A stretch of 64,000 bases of DNA, taken from assembly GCF_022376445.1 (NCBI RefSeq), contig NW_025954999.1, positions 1 to 64,000 of the forward strand, given 5' to 3'. This document shows positions 1-12,082 of the stretch, in pieces; the first letter of the stretch is position 1; every line of letters starts with the position of its first letter. Source of the stretch: Fomitopsis serialis (lineage: Eukaryota > Basidiomycota > Agaricomycetes > Polyporales > Fomitopsidaceae). The notes under the pieces are model-generated. The model did no database searches. It worked only from the letters and a program-made list of their open reading frames with translations, and was not told the DNA's origin. Position numbers and translations under genes: made by a program.

Positions 1-229
1 CCTCGGCATCAGCGCCGTGGTTCTTCAAACTGGGCGTAAGTAGGTCAGAGTCTGTCCATAGGAAGCGATAGTGAGTCCTGACTTACTACCAGAAACCGAG
101 CTGCGTTGCTGCCTTCCATAGTTTCTCGACCTCGTCGTGGTCTTCGGCCTTGACCAGTTGATAGTCGACTACGAGGAGAGGATGTGTAGACACGTCCTCA
201 GGGAATGGAGGTGCAGTGATGCCCGGCAT
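1..229 (-). CDS. 2-oxoglutarate/Fe(II) oxygenase (isopenicillin N synthase-like), 5' end only
   Basis: Only the N-terminus lies in the window. Exon 1 (229 to 87) starts with ATG and encodes MPGITAPPFPEDVSTHPLLV..., ending in a segment reading LWKAATQLGFWY. A 57 bp intron (86 to 30, GTAAGT...CAG, with an internal CTGAC branch-like site) joins exon 2 (29 to 1), which continues as LKNHGADAE. The joined 'LGFWYLKNHG' is the N-terminal DIOX_N signature of plant/fungal 2OG-Fe(II) dioxygenases. The iron-binding HxD...H and 2OG-binding Arg would lie beyond base 1, so activity and substrate cannot be judged. No signal peptide is seen, so a cytosolic enzyme is likely. Confidence 0.75.
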
Positions 230-2158
230 TGGTCAAAGATGTCTGTGGGCAAAAGCGGGAAGAGGCTACAAGTAAGCTGCAAGTCGAGTTTGTGTATCTC
301 GCATGGGTGACCACGACGGGGAGCCGCTGTCGAATTAACGTCATGAGAAATCTGAGTTTACTGTCGGGTGATTAGTGGGGCGACGGTACCGGTGTCTGAT
401 AGTGCACTACAGAAGAGGATTCGATGGGAATATCGGGCAGACGGTTGGCCGCTGGTATGAATGCCGACGCGGCAGCTGGGGCGATACGGACGAGAAGTAT
501 CCACTGGGGGATATGGCAGGACCATTGCTTGTCACGCACTGCTAATAGGTCAATGTTTGCCAAACACTGCTGCGAACACGCACATAGCATGATTGTGCAT
601 ACGATGAGCCCAGACATCGGTTCCAGGTAGATAGATCTTCCCGTTGAAGGCAGAGATAAGGCGTCGGACTCGGAGGTTGGAGTCTCAGAATGAATACTTG
701 CGACCATTGGCATCCTGCAGAAATGCTCGTGGCTGAACTTGGTAGATCGCAATCACCGCAGCGTTGAGTGTAAGGGTTGAGACGAGGCGTTGGATCCGGA
801 ATGCGAGAATCTTTGCATTATTTAATATGATATTCAGACGCAGAGTCGGAATGCCAACACATAGGTCGAGCATAGGTAGCTGAAACGTGAGCATGCAGGA
901 GTAGCAGCCGGAATCCACCCTCTTCGCTCACTGCTCTAGTCCTCCCGTCGTTCACGTAGCACCCCGAGGCAACTGCGGCCTCGCCTTCGTGATCCCTGAT
1001 AACATGGGTTTTTAAATCCGAAGCGTCCAGAGTTGCAGCCCACAAGACAGATGTTGTGCCATCTCTGCGAGTATCAAAGACCTTCCATGTCAAAACCACA
1101 GATATATCCAGGACGGAAAGATAATATATTCCGCGAGCGTACCACTGTTGCGCCATCATGCATTCCCAATGAGGCCCTGAGACTTTGTGCATAGGTATCG
1201 AGCTGATGCAAGTATATGCTCGAGAGTCCACGCTTCGATCGAAAAATTAGGCGCATTGTGTCCTCCTCCTGTCAGTCCTTGCCCATAATACGCTCGCGTC
1301 ACAAGGACGCAAATGCGCATCGCGCATGGACTCGTCGAATTGGCTGCCACATCTGCAATAACCCTGCTCGCCGTTAGAGCTTCGATCCGTGCCTTATAAG
1401 TATGTCGTATTGTCAGAAAACCAACAAACTGACATTGTGTACTTACCTTGCGAGCGAAGGACAGCCCAAGGGCCCACGCCACGGTCGGCCGCTAACGCAG
1501 GACAACCTCTCCCATGGTAGCAGTCCCGCGCACTACCGACAGCCGTCGATCAAGAGAGCGAGGTCGAGCGTGGTATATCTCCACATACAGTTGGTAGGAG
1601 GGTCGGTTGGTGGCGCATGCGGGCTGCTGCGTCGAGCCAGAAACTGTGCACGCTAGCACTGTCGAGTGTATCGCCTTCACCGTTGACGACGAGGAAAGCC
1701 GACGCAGCGCAGTAAGTCTGCCAGGGTTGCACGAAGAAAACGCACACAGCGTCCGTACAGCGTTGCAGGAGAGGATGCGGGCGCTTACTGTGGGCGCTCG
1801 AGGCGCCTTCAAGTTCCGGCATGACCCGGACCGACGATCCGACGGTCCTCCTCAAGTCCTCCTCCTCAAGTCCCGCAGCTGTACATCAAGTCCTTCGCAT
1901 TGTCTTCGCACTTAAGTCACCAAGGTCGCAATTCGGTTTGGTCTACGGGAGACTACGTACCTTTGGACCAGCGAGTTGAAACCAAGCCAAGCCTCTGCAC
2001 GGACCTCCAAGCAAGATTGACCAAGTGGTATACCAAGTTCAACTTGTTGGTCACTGTCAGTACTTGGTACTACTGTCACCTCTCATATTCGTCGGCCGCA
2101 TCTAATGAAATTATACAGCTCAACTGCTCGCCTGGTGCCCAGCTTCAGTGACAGCAGC
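230..2158. other. Unassigned stretch; possible degraded gene on the minus strand
   Basis: No complete gene is recognised in about 1.9 kb. On the minus strand there is a convincing intron (GTAAGT...CTTATAAG, about 1456 to 1400) flanked by open frames, and around 1110-1060 a hydrophobic segment reading DISVVLTWKVFDTRRDG. This loosely resembles the later membrane helices of basidiomycete seven-helix DUF6533-type proteins, but the N-terminal signature of that family was not found and the frames do not join. The last 300 bases (about 1850-2100) form the upstream region of the F-box gene and are rich in CAAGT/ACTTG words. Confidence 0.2.
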
Positions 2159-3423
2159 ATGTCAACTGAACGCGTAGTACGCGCCCGGGTTCCCTCCGAG
2201 ATCTGCGACATGATTATCGACTACCTCCACGGCTCCACGGAAACCCTGTCTACCTGTGCTCTCGTTTGCAAGGCATGGCTTCCCGCCGCTCGCATGCACC
2301 GCTTCGAGACGCTCCATATTCCCCGGTCTCAAAGTCGTAGGCCCGCTCTCGCACTACTGTGTGACAACACATCGAATATCCTTCCGTGCATACGCCATCT
2401 TTCCCTTGAAGATGGCTGGAAAGGTTGGAAGCGCAATGATCCATCGTGGCTCGACGATGCGCTCCCGCGGATGCGCTTGAGGGAGTTGAACAATCTCCGG
2501 AGCCTCACGATCCATAGCCTTTCTTGGCGTGCGCTTTCCACGCGGGCGAGAGGGTGCTTGCTCTCTGTTCTGCCGCGGGTGACATCCCTGTCTCTACCAT
2601 TGCTTGAAGGAGATTTCTCGTTGGGTGTGTTCGAGATTCTCTGTGCCGCAACCTCACTGGAAACTCTGGCTTTACTCAGGCCGAGGATGACCGATACGAT
2701 GGACCAGACGTCCTTCCTGGCTCGATTCCCAGCAGCACCCATTCTGCGCACTCTTAAGCGCATGCAGGTGGATGCATCAAGTGTCCTCTTAAACCCCATT
2801 CGCTGGGTCAACCCGGACCTACTAATGACAGACCTCGAGTTGCATGACGTTCTCGAGACATCTGCGGTAGACGCGGCCTCGTTTCTGGCCTCATGCGGGA
2901 AGGGGGTAATTCACCTTTCCCTGCGATTCAACCATCTCATGTTCTCAAGTCCGGAGGGTACGTCGCATATGCCTCCGCTTTCGGGAGCGACTCGTCGCTC
3001 ACAAACCAAATCTCCATCGACTATAGGTGTGTTCATCCGTTCTGGGGGTCTATCTCGCAACCCGTCTCTCCTCACGCTGATCTCGTTGCTACACACACGT
3101 TCATCATACCCCTCCTCGACCAAGTCGCCTCTCCACGACTGCGTGCGGTCGTTCTCCATATGACGCCGCACACGCTTGTCACCCTCGGCTCTGACCTGCC
3201 AGCGGAGGCACTTGAGGCGCTCTTTACCTCCCGTTTCACTACTGCGACGCTCGAGATTGTTGGGACGCACAATGACGAGAAACGGCTCATCATATTGCGG
3301 GATGCGTTGTTCGCCCGCATGCCACGGTTGCGAAAGGAAGGGAGGATCTGTTTTAGGAGTCGCGATGGGCTTCGCATGGACCCGGACACGCCCAACGTCC
3401 GGGATACGTTGTTGGAGGGATGA
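2159..3423 (+). pseudogene. F-box protein, tandem copy 1, frame-broken at an AC repeat
   Basis: Exon 1 (2159-2957) opens with a classic F-box: VPSEICDMIIDYLHGSTETL, followed by STCALVCKAWLPAARMHRF. The rest is LRR-like leucine-rich sequence, typical of basidiomycete F-box proteins that recruit substrates to SCF ubiquitin ligases. An upstream in-frame ATG exists at 2105, but 2159 matches the start of copy 2. A 69 bp intron (2958-3026) leads to exon 2 (3027-3423), beginning FIRSGGLSRNPSLLTL. The frame is then lost in an (AC)4 tract at 3091-3098: the similarity to copy 2 (LLDQVASPRLRAVVL to the stop at 3423) continues in another frame, and the unshifted frame stops at 3163. It may be a pseudogene or an assembly indel. 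Confidence 0.75.
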
Positions 3424-3970
3424 GGATCGGACTCTTACGATTGAGTGTTTGAGAAGTACAAGTTGCCGGAATCAAGGGCGGAATCGAATTCACAAGGGCG
3501 AGACGTATAAAAGTAGATGTCATGGTCATCATGCGTAGACTGAACACTCGAAGACAAGACAAGTTCAGCAAACGACATGTGTGAAAAGAGCGTCGTAGTT
3601 CGGCTGCCAGTAAACCGTATGTACTTAGTATAGATAGCCGAGTCGGCTAGTCTGCAACGGAGACTACTTAGCTCGACGCTTCCGGTGTTGCCAGCAGACC
3701 TCGATCACTCATTTGTGCTCTCTCTTTGCGTATGCTAGGCCCTAGCCCTAGCGTGGGTCCGTGATCTAGTCACCGCTGCAGTACGGTTCAGCCACGACTC
3801 TCAAGGATCTCTAGGAAGACATCAGACTAGTTGGGGTCAGATTTGGATGGTGAGTCGGTGGTTCAAGGCATCAAGGACTCCAGGGTACCGTTCTGAATCA
3901 TGATCTTATTGTAACCTACCAGCTGCATTCGCCCATTCTCCACCACTGAGCCGCACAGTGAGCCAAAATC
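3424..3970. other. Intergenic region between the tandem F-box copies
   Basis: 547 bp with no supported gene; it holds the 3' end of copy 1 and the upstream region of copy 2. No repeat or clear TATA element was seen. Confidence 0.5.
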
Positions 3971-5232
3971 ATGTCGAATGAAGGCTCACCGGCCTGCCAG
4001 CGGCTTCCCCCCGAGATATGCGACATGATCATCGACCATCTCCACGATGACACAGAAACACTGTCAACCTGTGCTCTCGTCTGCAGGGCATGGCTCCCCG
4101 CCGCTCGCATGCATCGCTTCGAGCGGCTCCATCTTCCCCGGCGCACAACTCGCAGGTCTGCTCTAATGGCGGTCCTGTGTGCCAGCACGTCGACCATCCT
4201 TCCATATATATGCCACCTTTCTCTCGAAGAGAACAACTTGAAGCGAGGTCGGACGTACAGGGAATCGTCGTGGCTTGACGATGCACTGCCTCGAATGCGC
4301 CTGCAAGAGCTGACCAATCTCAAGACTCTTACAATTGGGCATCTCTCTTGGGCTGCGCTAGGACCAAGAGCGCGAGCGGCCTTATTCTCTGTGTTGCCAC
4401 GGGTTAGGTGCTTGCATCTCTGCTCGTTCGAGACAGAACACGCCGGTAAAGTTTCCGAATTACTTTCATCGCTAGAAGCTCTAGCTGTCAGCACGAAGGA
4501 GTTTAGCGAGAGACCCCGAGGCGGAACTACGTCCCTCCCTCGCTTTCCAACAACATGCATTCCAAGCAATCCTACAGACCTGGTGGAAGCCCACCTATGC
4601 ATTTTCTCCCCAGCCAACTTTCGTTGCATCACAACGAATCCACCCATCACACGACTCGTTGTACATAACATACGAGAATCCTCTGTCAAGGACATAGTCC
4701 CGATCCTGAGGTCATGTGGTAACGTACTGGAAGACGTTTTTTAGCTTGCTGTTCTGTCGGTGTCGGTGATTGTCCAGAAAGTGAGCACCCCTTTCACCTC
4801 ACATTCTCAAGATGAAAGCGACTTACACAAGTCACAGCGTGGTTCATAGAGGCCGGGGGTCTCTCTCATAATCCCTCTTTGCACTCGCTGGAACTCATCG
4901 ACTCATGCGCGCGCACCGTCTCTATCCTCGAACAAGTCACCTCCCCACGATTGCGCGCCGTGACTCTCGAAGCATCAGCAAATGCGCTTGCCACGTTGGA
5001 CCTGGGCGCGCTCACGGCGCTCTTCACCTTCCGTTTCATCACAGCAAAGCTAGAAATCATCGCAGAAGACAACACCGTGAAGTTCCTGATAGCGCTGCGC
5101 GACGAGTTATTTGCGCGCATGCAGCACCTGCGAGAGGAAAAGAGGTTAGAATTCAGGAGGAGCGAGGGGCTTAGTATGGATCCCGACACACCCGACGTTT
5201 TCGACTGGAGTTGGGTTTCAGACTATGAGTGA
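3971..5232 (+). pseudogene. F-box protein, tandem copy 2, frame-broken at a T run
   Basis: Tandem paralogue of the gene at 2159, on the same strand. Exon 1 begins MSNEGSPACQRLPPEICDMI, and the F-box (LVCRAWLPAARMHRFERLHL) is nearly identical to that of copy 1. The open frame ends at TAG 4742-4744, directly after a run of six T (4737-4742). One extra T would restore a frame that runs to a good donor at 4780. The 57 bp intron (4781-4837) and exon 2 (4838-5232) then encode WFIEAGGLSHNPS... and end LSMDPDTPDVFDWSWVSDYE. The C-terminal 'SPRLRAV' and 'MDPDTP' segments match copy 1. A homopolymer indel, real or an assembly error, is the simplest explanation. Confidence 0.75.
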
Positions 5233-5559
5233 GGGCCTACAGCGAGGACAGATGCTACAGGGTGTTGCCGATGGTGAGCTAGTCAAGCTTCGCGACGAGC
5301 TTTGTAGTGATTACAGCTGATTTACATGTCAGGCGTGATTGGTTCTCTCATGAGACCTAGGCCTGCACAATTTCGGGGGGGCGAAGGCAAACTCGGTGCC
5401 AAGCCGGGTCACAGAGGGGCTGGTCTGGCTAGAGTTGTGTGTCGCGATCTGGTTGAATTATGAAATGCGAAACAAGGTTTACACGATACACTGATCAAAG
5501 GATGACAACGTATGCAATGAATGTTTCTCCAGCTCAGAGGTCGTACGCACAGACAACCA

Positions 5560-8500
5560 CTAAAACCACCGACTGAACAGGCTCTTGAACCCACTGCCCT
5601 TTCCGACTGTTGACAAGGGAGGGCGCACGGGAACATCATGCCCCGAGAGCATGGGCGAGCCCGCCGAGGTCTCCGACGCGGTGCCGTCAGAATCGTCCGT
5701 CGAGGCTCGCTGACCACAGGCGACGGCGGAGGCAAGGTTTCGGGAGGACCCACGGGTGCGCGCACGCAGGATGCGGGCGAGACGGTGGCGTCATTGGAGG
5801 AAGATGAGACGCTGCGGCGTCCGAACCATTTAGCCCACACGCCTGCTGAATCTGCGGCTGCTCCTTCCGAGCTGGAAGGACTGTCAACCAGAACTGTCGG
5901 GCCCGACTTAGAGGCATGAGACCGGGAAATTGAAGTTGCTGCGACGGCTTTCTGTGTACCTGGAAGCTGGCTGTTGCTTCCGCTGATGTGCCAGTATGAC
6001 TGACACCGGCGTGAGCTTGGACAAGTCGACGTCAAATGCATGCGGCAAACTCACTGTCGTTGCATCTGGGAGGGACTCGGATGTGCTACGCAAGAACCGC
6101 GCGTGCAGCTTCCCGAATGAATGATGCGAACGAGATGAGGGACTGGTGTACCCCGCGGATGGCAGCACGACCAACGACCAAGTGCCGCCAAGCAGAAACT
6201 TCGGCGTCTCAGGCTGTTGGAAGTGCAACAGTGAGATAAAGATAGGAAGTCGAAAGAAGGTAGTACTAACTAGAGGAAGGTAAGACAGGAACGTCTCGCC
6301 TGAAGTGTCTTCGTCGTCGATGAAGTCCGTTGCGTCGATTTTGGAATCGCAAATGGTCTGCGTTGTCATAACAGTGCTCGATGTCTCTGGTTGATCAGTG
6401 GCGCGAGCCTTGCCCTTCTGAACGGCTGTCAGGCGCGGGCTCTCCTGCTGTTCTTCATCCACTGTCAGAATGTTTGTTTTCTCTTCTACAGTTCTGATGT
6501 CGAGAGACTTCAGCGACTGTTTCCTCCGGGAATGCAATAGTACTTACGCAGACATCAGATTGTTGCCACTAAACCCTGACTGTGCGTCGCTGCCAACGAT
6601 GGTGGCACACGCCACCGTATCCCGGACATCGTTCGTTGAGACTTGAGTGAGAAGACCTTCGGCTGGAAGGCCTAGTTCCTGTTCGATCTCAGAAACCAAA
6701 GCCTGCAGCTGAACGACCGATTCCCGGAATTCCTTGGCAACCGGGATGTCCTTGTCAGTGGGGCGCCACGTAGCAACGCGGGCCGCCATCCTAGAGGCGA
6801 TGGCATCGAAGTCCTCATCCGTAGCCTGCTCCTCGTCGTCATCGTCGTCGTCGTCGTCGCCGATAACTTCCGAACGCCAAAGCTGGATGCGGCTCGTGTA
6901 TAGCCATCTATATATTTGGTCCTATTGATTATCGGGTAAACCTCGACGGTGAAGGACGTACCGCAGTGATTCTAGGAATGGATCATGGGCGAAATGTTCG
7001 TCAAGTGGGTCCACGGCCCTGGGTGAGCACGTAGCTGCGCTGTGGGAAGCCGTTACTCTCCTACGAAGTGTAATGGCATCAATGACTGTGAATCAGAGTA
7101 TCCCAATTGAATAACATACGGTGAAATGGGTATCTTGTCATCGTCTTGAATCTCGCATAGCAGGGACGCTATGTCCAATGCAACAGGCGGAGGTGCGAAA
7201 CTGAGGCTGTTCGTAAACGTCCCGTGAACGTCCCTGGACCTCGGGACCTCGCCTTGCTGGACGTCTTTCCGTGCAGTGCTCGGGCTGTTACCTGAACCAA
7301 CTACCTGCAGAGACGATGCCCATCCCTTGGGAGCCTTGGTGATCGGCGGCTTCGGTGCGATGCGCAGGGGCTTCACGAGCGGGAGCTTCAGCTTGTCACG
7401 AGAAGCACTCGCGCGCCTGGACAGACGTATTTCGTAGGCCCATTCCGGGACCCGTAGGAAGTCTTCCGGGTTGTGGCTCGGTGAAGACTAGCTTGTCCGG
7501 GATCGTAGGGCTCGCTGGTGGGGATGTTGCGCATGTGTTGATGCTTTCGTCCGTGTAGGACGAACAGGGCCCATCCTCGTTGGAGTAGTTGTGCTGCCAG
7601 TACACTTGCTTAGTGGTGGGTCATTTATAAAGCTATGCGCGAATACCTGTCGTCCGTGGAGGTATCACTGTCGCTTGTAGACCCGGAGTAGGCTTCCAGG
7701 AGGGAGCCCAAAGAGGAGGAAGATGCGACTATGCCGGTGCTCCCGCTAAAGCATTGATACGTTGTGATCAGCGGTCGTTGACGGAAGCTTCCAGAAGACT
7801 CACAAAGTAGTGACCGATGGGACATTCTCTTCTGAGTCGGACGACCCGGAGTACGCGCCCACGAGGGAACCGAAGGACGTGGACTCGGAAGGACTCGTCT
7901 CGCTACGTAGCCAGCATCACCAGACGAAGCAATGTGGAATGGTGTATTGCGCACCTGTCATCACTAGTCATTGTGTCCTCGCTGCTTGACTCAGAATAGT
8001 ATTGGATTACGTCCGAGAGCGATTCAGCTGCTGCGATATCACTCTTGCTCTCGCTAGGGGGTGATAGCTCTAGTTGAACATGGCGGGCAGCAACATAGTG
8101 CACTAACCTCTCCATCGAAACCATTTCATCATGTGTAATCTCCCCGTGCAACTCGCGTGCATCGATACTGTTGCTTGCTTGGTCTTCATCACCACCTTCG
8201 ATCTTGTCTTCGATATGCAGTCCGTCGCTGTCCGTGCAGTCCTCGACATGCTGTTCGCATTTGATAACGTCGTTCTCCTCGCCTTGAACCTCGCAGACAC
8301 CCTCAGGAACGTCCTTCTCCGATATATCTGCAGGGCTTTCGCCAGTCTGGCCGTCGACTGTCTTGAGCTCACTAGCGATGATCTCGTCACCAAGAACCTC
8401 CGCTTCAGGCACGTCTCCAATACTGTCGGTGCCAATGTGCTCGTTGTGTGTAGTTGCCGCAGCTTCCTCCAAGGTGGTGACTTGAGCGGTAGGAAGGTCA

Positions 8501-9541
8501 GCCTCAGCATATGTCGAACATACGGGTTCTGTCGAGGCGATGAGCTCAGGCGCATTAGCCACAGGGACATCACCAGTGGCAGGTTTGACGTCCGCCACTT
8601 GATCTCGCTGGACGTCGCTCGCGGCAGGCTCGTCAGCCTTCTTGACAGGACTGACTGACCTGGGTGACGCGGAGGTCTTCTTCGACGTCGACGCCAGAGC
8701 AGCGTTCTTGCACGCCGTAGGTCTCGGGTGCCGTTTCCGTGCCTCGAGCCGCTCATTGAGGACTTGGTGCTCGTAGAAGCCGGCTTGACGACAGAGGTAG
8801 AACGCGACTTCTTGCCAGCATCATTGCCTGTGGCGCTTGCAACCCTCGGAAGCCCGGGGCACGCTTCGGTGCAGAGCGGGAGCTAGAGTCTACGGTCTTC
8901 TGGGAAGACGACCGCGTCGGGCGAGTCAAGCGGGACATGCGGTCTTCTTTCTCTGGGCTACTAGTCGTGCTGCTCGGAGCGGCGGAACGTAGAGTGCGCG
9001 CCACAGTAGGCTACAAGGCGAGAATTGCAGCACATCCACAGTGAGTTACCTAAGCTAAAGGATAAAGCAGGGTTTCACGCACCGGAGTGGGCAGTGATTG
9101 GCTGACCGCCGATTTGACAGGAGCCGGAGAGGTCTTGCTTATGACACTGACGGCGACGGAGGATGATCGACCACGTCTTGGTACGTTGACAGGAGAAGCC
9201 TTCTTCGCAGGCACGACAGAGCTAGGTTTCTTGATCTGCGCGGGTGGACGGGTGGAGGATAGGTTGGTGGACGTCCGCTTGGTCGATGTGGTGGGCAGTG
9301 TCGACGATCTGACAGGCCTCGTGAGTTTGATGGCGGGTGCCTTGTGGGCAGACGCCACGGTGCTTCGCTGGCCTGGGCTACTCATGATGGGCGTGCTGGA
9401 CGACTTGCTACGACGCGTGCGTTCGGCGGGCTAGATGGAGGTAAGGGGAAAAGAGAGGTGAGTTCAGAGCGGATATGAAGTCTACTTGGTCGGAGTCAGC
9501 CTAGAGAGGCTGACGGAGCGGGATGGGATGGCTGGCCGCAT
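5560..9541 (-). CDS. Large low-complexity Ser/Thr/Pro-rich protein of unknown function (multi-exon, approximate model)
   Basis: Several same-strand open segments joined by GT-AG introns appear to form one gene. Start: ATG at 9541 (MRPAIPSRSVSLSRLTPTK) or 9385 (MSSPGQRSTVASAHK). The N-terminal third (about 9540-8650) is basic and Ser/Thr/Lys-rich. An acidic middle (8598-7990) follows, then degenerate repeats around 'AYSGSxSD' (about 8010-7640). A segment reading EDFLRVPEWAYEIRLSRR lies near 7450. A poly-Asp tract (6835-6860) follows LWRSEVIG, then comes a coiled-coil-like stretch VAKEFRESVVQLQALVSEIE. The C-terminus is GFKSLFSRWF, with stop at 5560-5562. Frame breaks near 8790, 7460 and 6010 look like the single-base indels seen elsewhere. 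The basic-then-acidic architecture resembles scaffold or cytoskeleton-associated proteins, but I do not recognise a family. It could be two genes. Confidence 0.5.
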
Positions 9542-10381
9542 CCGACATTTTGGTCTTGACCACGGGTAGTATGACGCTCTCCGTCGATGTAAGCGATGCC
9601 AGATCGGTGGGTTTGACTAGTGGAGGGACGATGCAATACATGCTTTCGTCACGAGGGAGCAATTTCTTACCTTCATGATTATACACGGACGAGTTCAGAC
9701 AAATATCTGACCTTCACGCCATTTTGTATCGAACAACCACTCACTCAACGCCTCGGTAGATGATGCGCGTTCATAGAACATTATCCGAGCGATAGGGCAT
9801 AGCTCGTGAACCGCGCACCGGAAGCAACGGTTCCGCGACTCTCCTGTGAAGCTGGGCGTGTCTCGGAGGAGGGACCGGGGTAAGGCATTGCAGGCCCTTC
9901 ATCTCCTGAGTATCAGTTTTCCAGGATTTTCGCGAGACGTGGTGTTGGGATGGTCGAGTCCTTTACCTGAAATTGAGCGCAGAGCAGACATTCCATTGAG
10001 ACATTAACGATACACTTCTCTTGATTTCCGCCCCGTATATGGGCCTGGCGGTTACAGAAGCTGGTAACGGCATGGTACCATCACTGTGGTGAACTCTTCG
10101 GAGTTCAAGCTATTGCCAGCGTGATATTGCCCGGTTATTTGCAAACTGCATCAGCCTCAAGAAACACGGAGTCTGTGCAAAGTCGAGCCTAAAGTTGTTG
10201 AACGTTGCAAAGACGCGATTTCCAAAATCGGACCCGAGTGCCGCCGATCAACCGCCACACCACGTGCTCTGTGATTTTGGCAAGCGCCCGCCAGAGAGCG
10301 TCAGAGACTTGGTCGGGAACGACGCCGGGCGCAAGCGCAAGCTCTGCTCAGTGCTCACCCTCATCCCTCTCTGTGCCCGCC
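9542..10381. promoter_or_regulatory. Divergent upstream region (low-complexity gene / TIM44)
   Basis: 840 bp between two divergent starts. A 61-codon frame (9686-9501, minus) lies here and may be 5' coding or leader sequence of the minus-strand gene. A CACGTG E-box is at 10261-10266, about 115 bp upstream of TIM44. No clear TATA box was seen. Confidence 0.35.
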
Positions 10382-12082
10382 ATGCTCCCCCGCCATCTCC
10401 GTGCTGCCGTCGTCACCTCCTCCGCGCCCGCACAAATACGTGCGCTGCTCTACGCGCGAAGTTCGCTGCGGCCGACCTCGCTCCGGGCGCACCGTGTCAT
10501 TTCGCACCCACCGTCTGCGTCATTCCACTCGTCTTCGCGCCGGCAGGATGAGCAACCACGGTCGCCGTTCCAGACGTTTGTGGAAGTGCTGCGCGAAGAG
10601 CTGCGCAAGAATCGTGAGCTGCAGGACAATGTCAAGCAGCTGCAGGGCGACGTGGACAAGTTCCAGGACTCGGAGGCAATGCGGAAGGCAAAGGCAGCGT
10701 ACGAGCGGGCACGGGTATGCCGGACAACCCATCGTTTGCATTCTAGGGTGCTAAATCCGCGCTCCGTAGCTCACCTCCAGCATTAAAGAAAATCCGCGGT
10801 TACGAGCTGCCGCAGAAGAGCTCCGTAAGACGGGTATGAAGGTCGGTGATGCCGTGTCGGAAGCACTCAAGACCATGGAGGAGAGCGAGGTCATGCGGGC
10901 GGTATGTCACACCGTACGGATGGTCAACCCTCAGCATCTTACGTGCAGCAGATATCTCGCGCGTCCGCCGCCGTGTCAAACACCATCGCATCTACCACCG
11001 AGCCAATACGGAAAACAGAGGCCTATAAGACACTTTCCGAAACGGTCATTGACGCTCTGGACGACAGTGGGAGCGCGAAACATGCAGGTTTGAGGAGAAG
11101 GAGGCACGGCGGAAGCGTCGGCAGGCACGTCTAGCCAAGGCAGGCAAGGAGAGCATCACCCGCGCCGTCAAGGCCGACCCAGAGTACGTTTCCTTCTCCT
11201 CCACTTCCCTCTCCTCACTGACTCCCTCCCCGTCTCGCAGAGCCGGCTCTGCAATGGTACTGCACAAAGACTCGCCGAAGAACGAGCGCTGGGAGCGATT
11301 GAAGGAGACGAACCCGGTTCTGCGTTCGCTCGCGTCGCTTCGTCAGGCATACGACGAGTCGGAGAACCCGTCGTGGCGGATGCGCGCGGTGACGGACACC
11401 ATAGGCGGGTGGTTCGAAGAGACGGAGCAGGCGCAGGTGCACCGCCGGATGAAGCTGATGGACCCGAGCTATTCGCTGGAGAGCTTCGAGCGCGAGCTCC
11501 GGGAGTACATTATTCCAGAGGTGGTGGATGCGTATCTGACCGCGGACCAGGAGGCGCTGAAGGCGTGGTGTGGGAAGCGGTGAGTGCTTTTGAGTGAACG
11601 GGTATATCAGTGGTCTGATGAGGGTTCTGTAGACGTATAATGTGCTATGGGCGACGATGGAGCAGTTCCTGCGGCAAGGTCTCGTGAGCGACAGCAAAGT
11701 GCTGGACATTCGGCAAGTGGACGTGCGTCTCGCATCCCTACACACCCTGTCACGTTCTAACTCTACCTCTGCATTTCGTAGATATCGGGAGCGAAGATCC
11801 TCGAGAACGACATCCCCGTGTTCGTAGTGACGTTCCAGACGCAGGAGATGCTCATCTTCCGGAACGCCAAGACGAGTGAGATCATGGTCGGTGCCGAGAA
11901 CAAGGTCGAGCAGTGTCACTATGCTGCCGTCGTCACACGGACAGAGGAGGAGCTCGATAACGAGCTTACAGGAGGCTGGAAGGTCGTTGAGGTACGTTCA
12001 TCAATCGTGTCTTGTAGATGCATACGCATGTCTGACCAACTCGTCACAGATGGCCCGTCGATCATCGCGCGCATACCTTTGA
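10382..12082 (+). CDS. TIM44: Mitochondrial import inner membrane translocase subunit TIM44 (two single-base frame breaks)
   Basis: This protein anchors Hsp70 to the TIM23 channel and is part of the PAM import motor on the matrix face of the inner membrane. Seven exons: 10382-10714, 10770-10901, 10949-11183, 11241-11579, 11633-11722, 11782-11991, 12050-12082. The N-terminus is an Arg/Ser-rich presequence (MLPRHLRAAVV...FHSSSRR). A charged coiled-coil region (FVEVLREELRKNRELQDNVK) follows, then the Tim44 C-terminal domain (WFEETEQAQVHRRMKLMDPS, YNVLWATMEQFLRQG, DIPVFVVTFQTQEM, GWKVVEMARRSSRAYL). Two one-base losses break the frame. At about 11086-11091, 'SGSAKHAG' must continue as FEEKEARRKRRQARLAKAG. 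In the G run 11572-11574, 'AWCGKR-stop' replaces an expected WCGEA before the donor. With each base restored, all exon phases agree. Because TIM44 is essential, assembly error is likelier than a pseudogene. Confidence 0.93.

Noticed and set aside
372..1855. Intact seven-helix receptor-like (DUF6533) gene
   Set aside because: A few hydrophobic segments fit, but the diagnostic N-terminal motif is missing and the frames do not join; kept only as a low-confidence note.
6831..6860. Trinucleotide microsatellite as an independent repeat feature
   Set aside because: It is in-frame coding sequence for a poly-Asp tract in the minus-strand gene.
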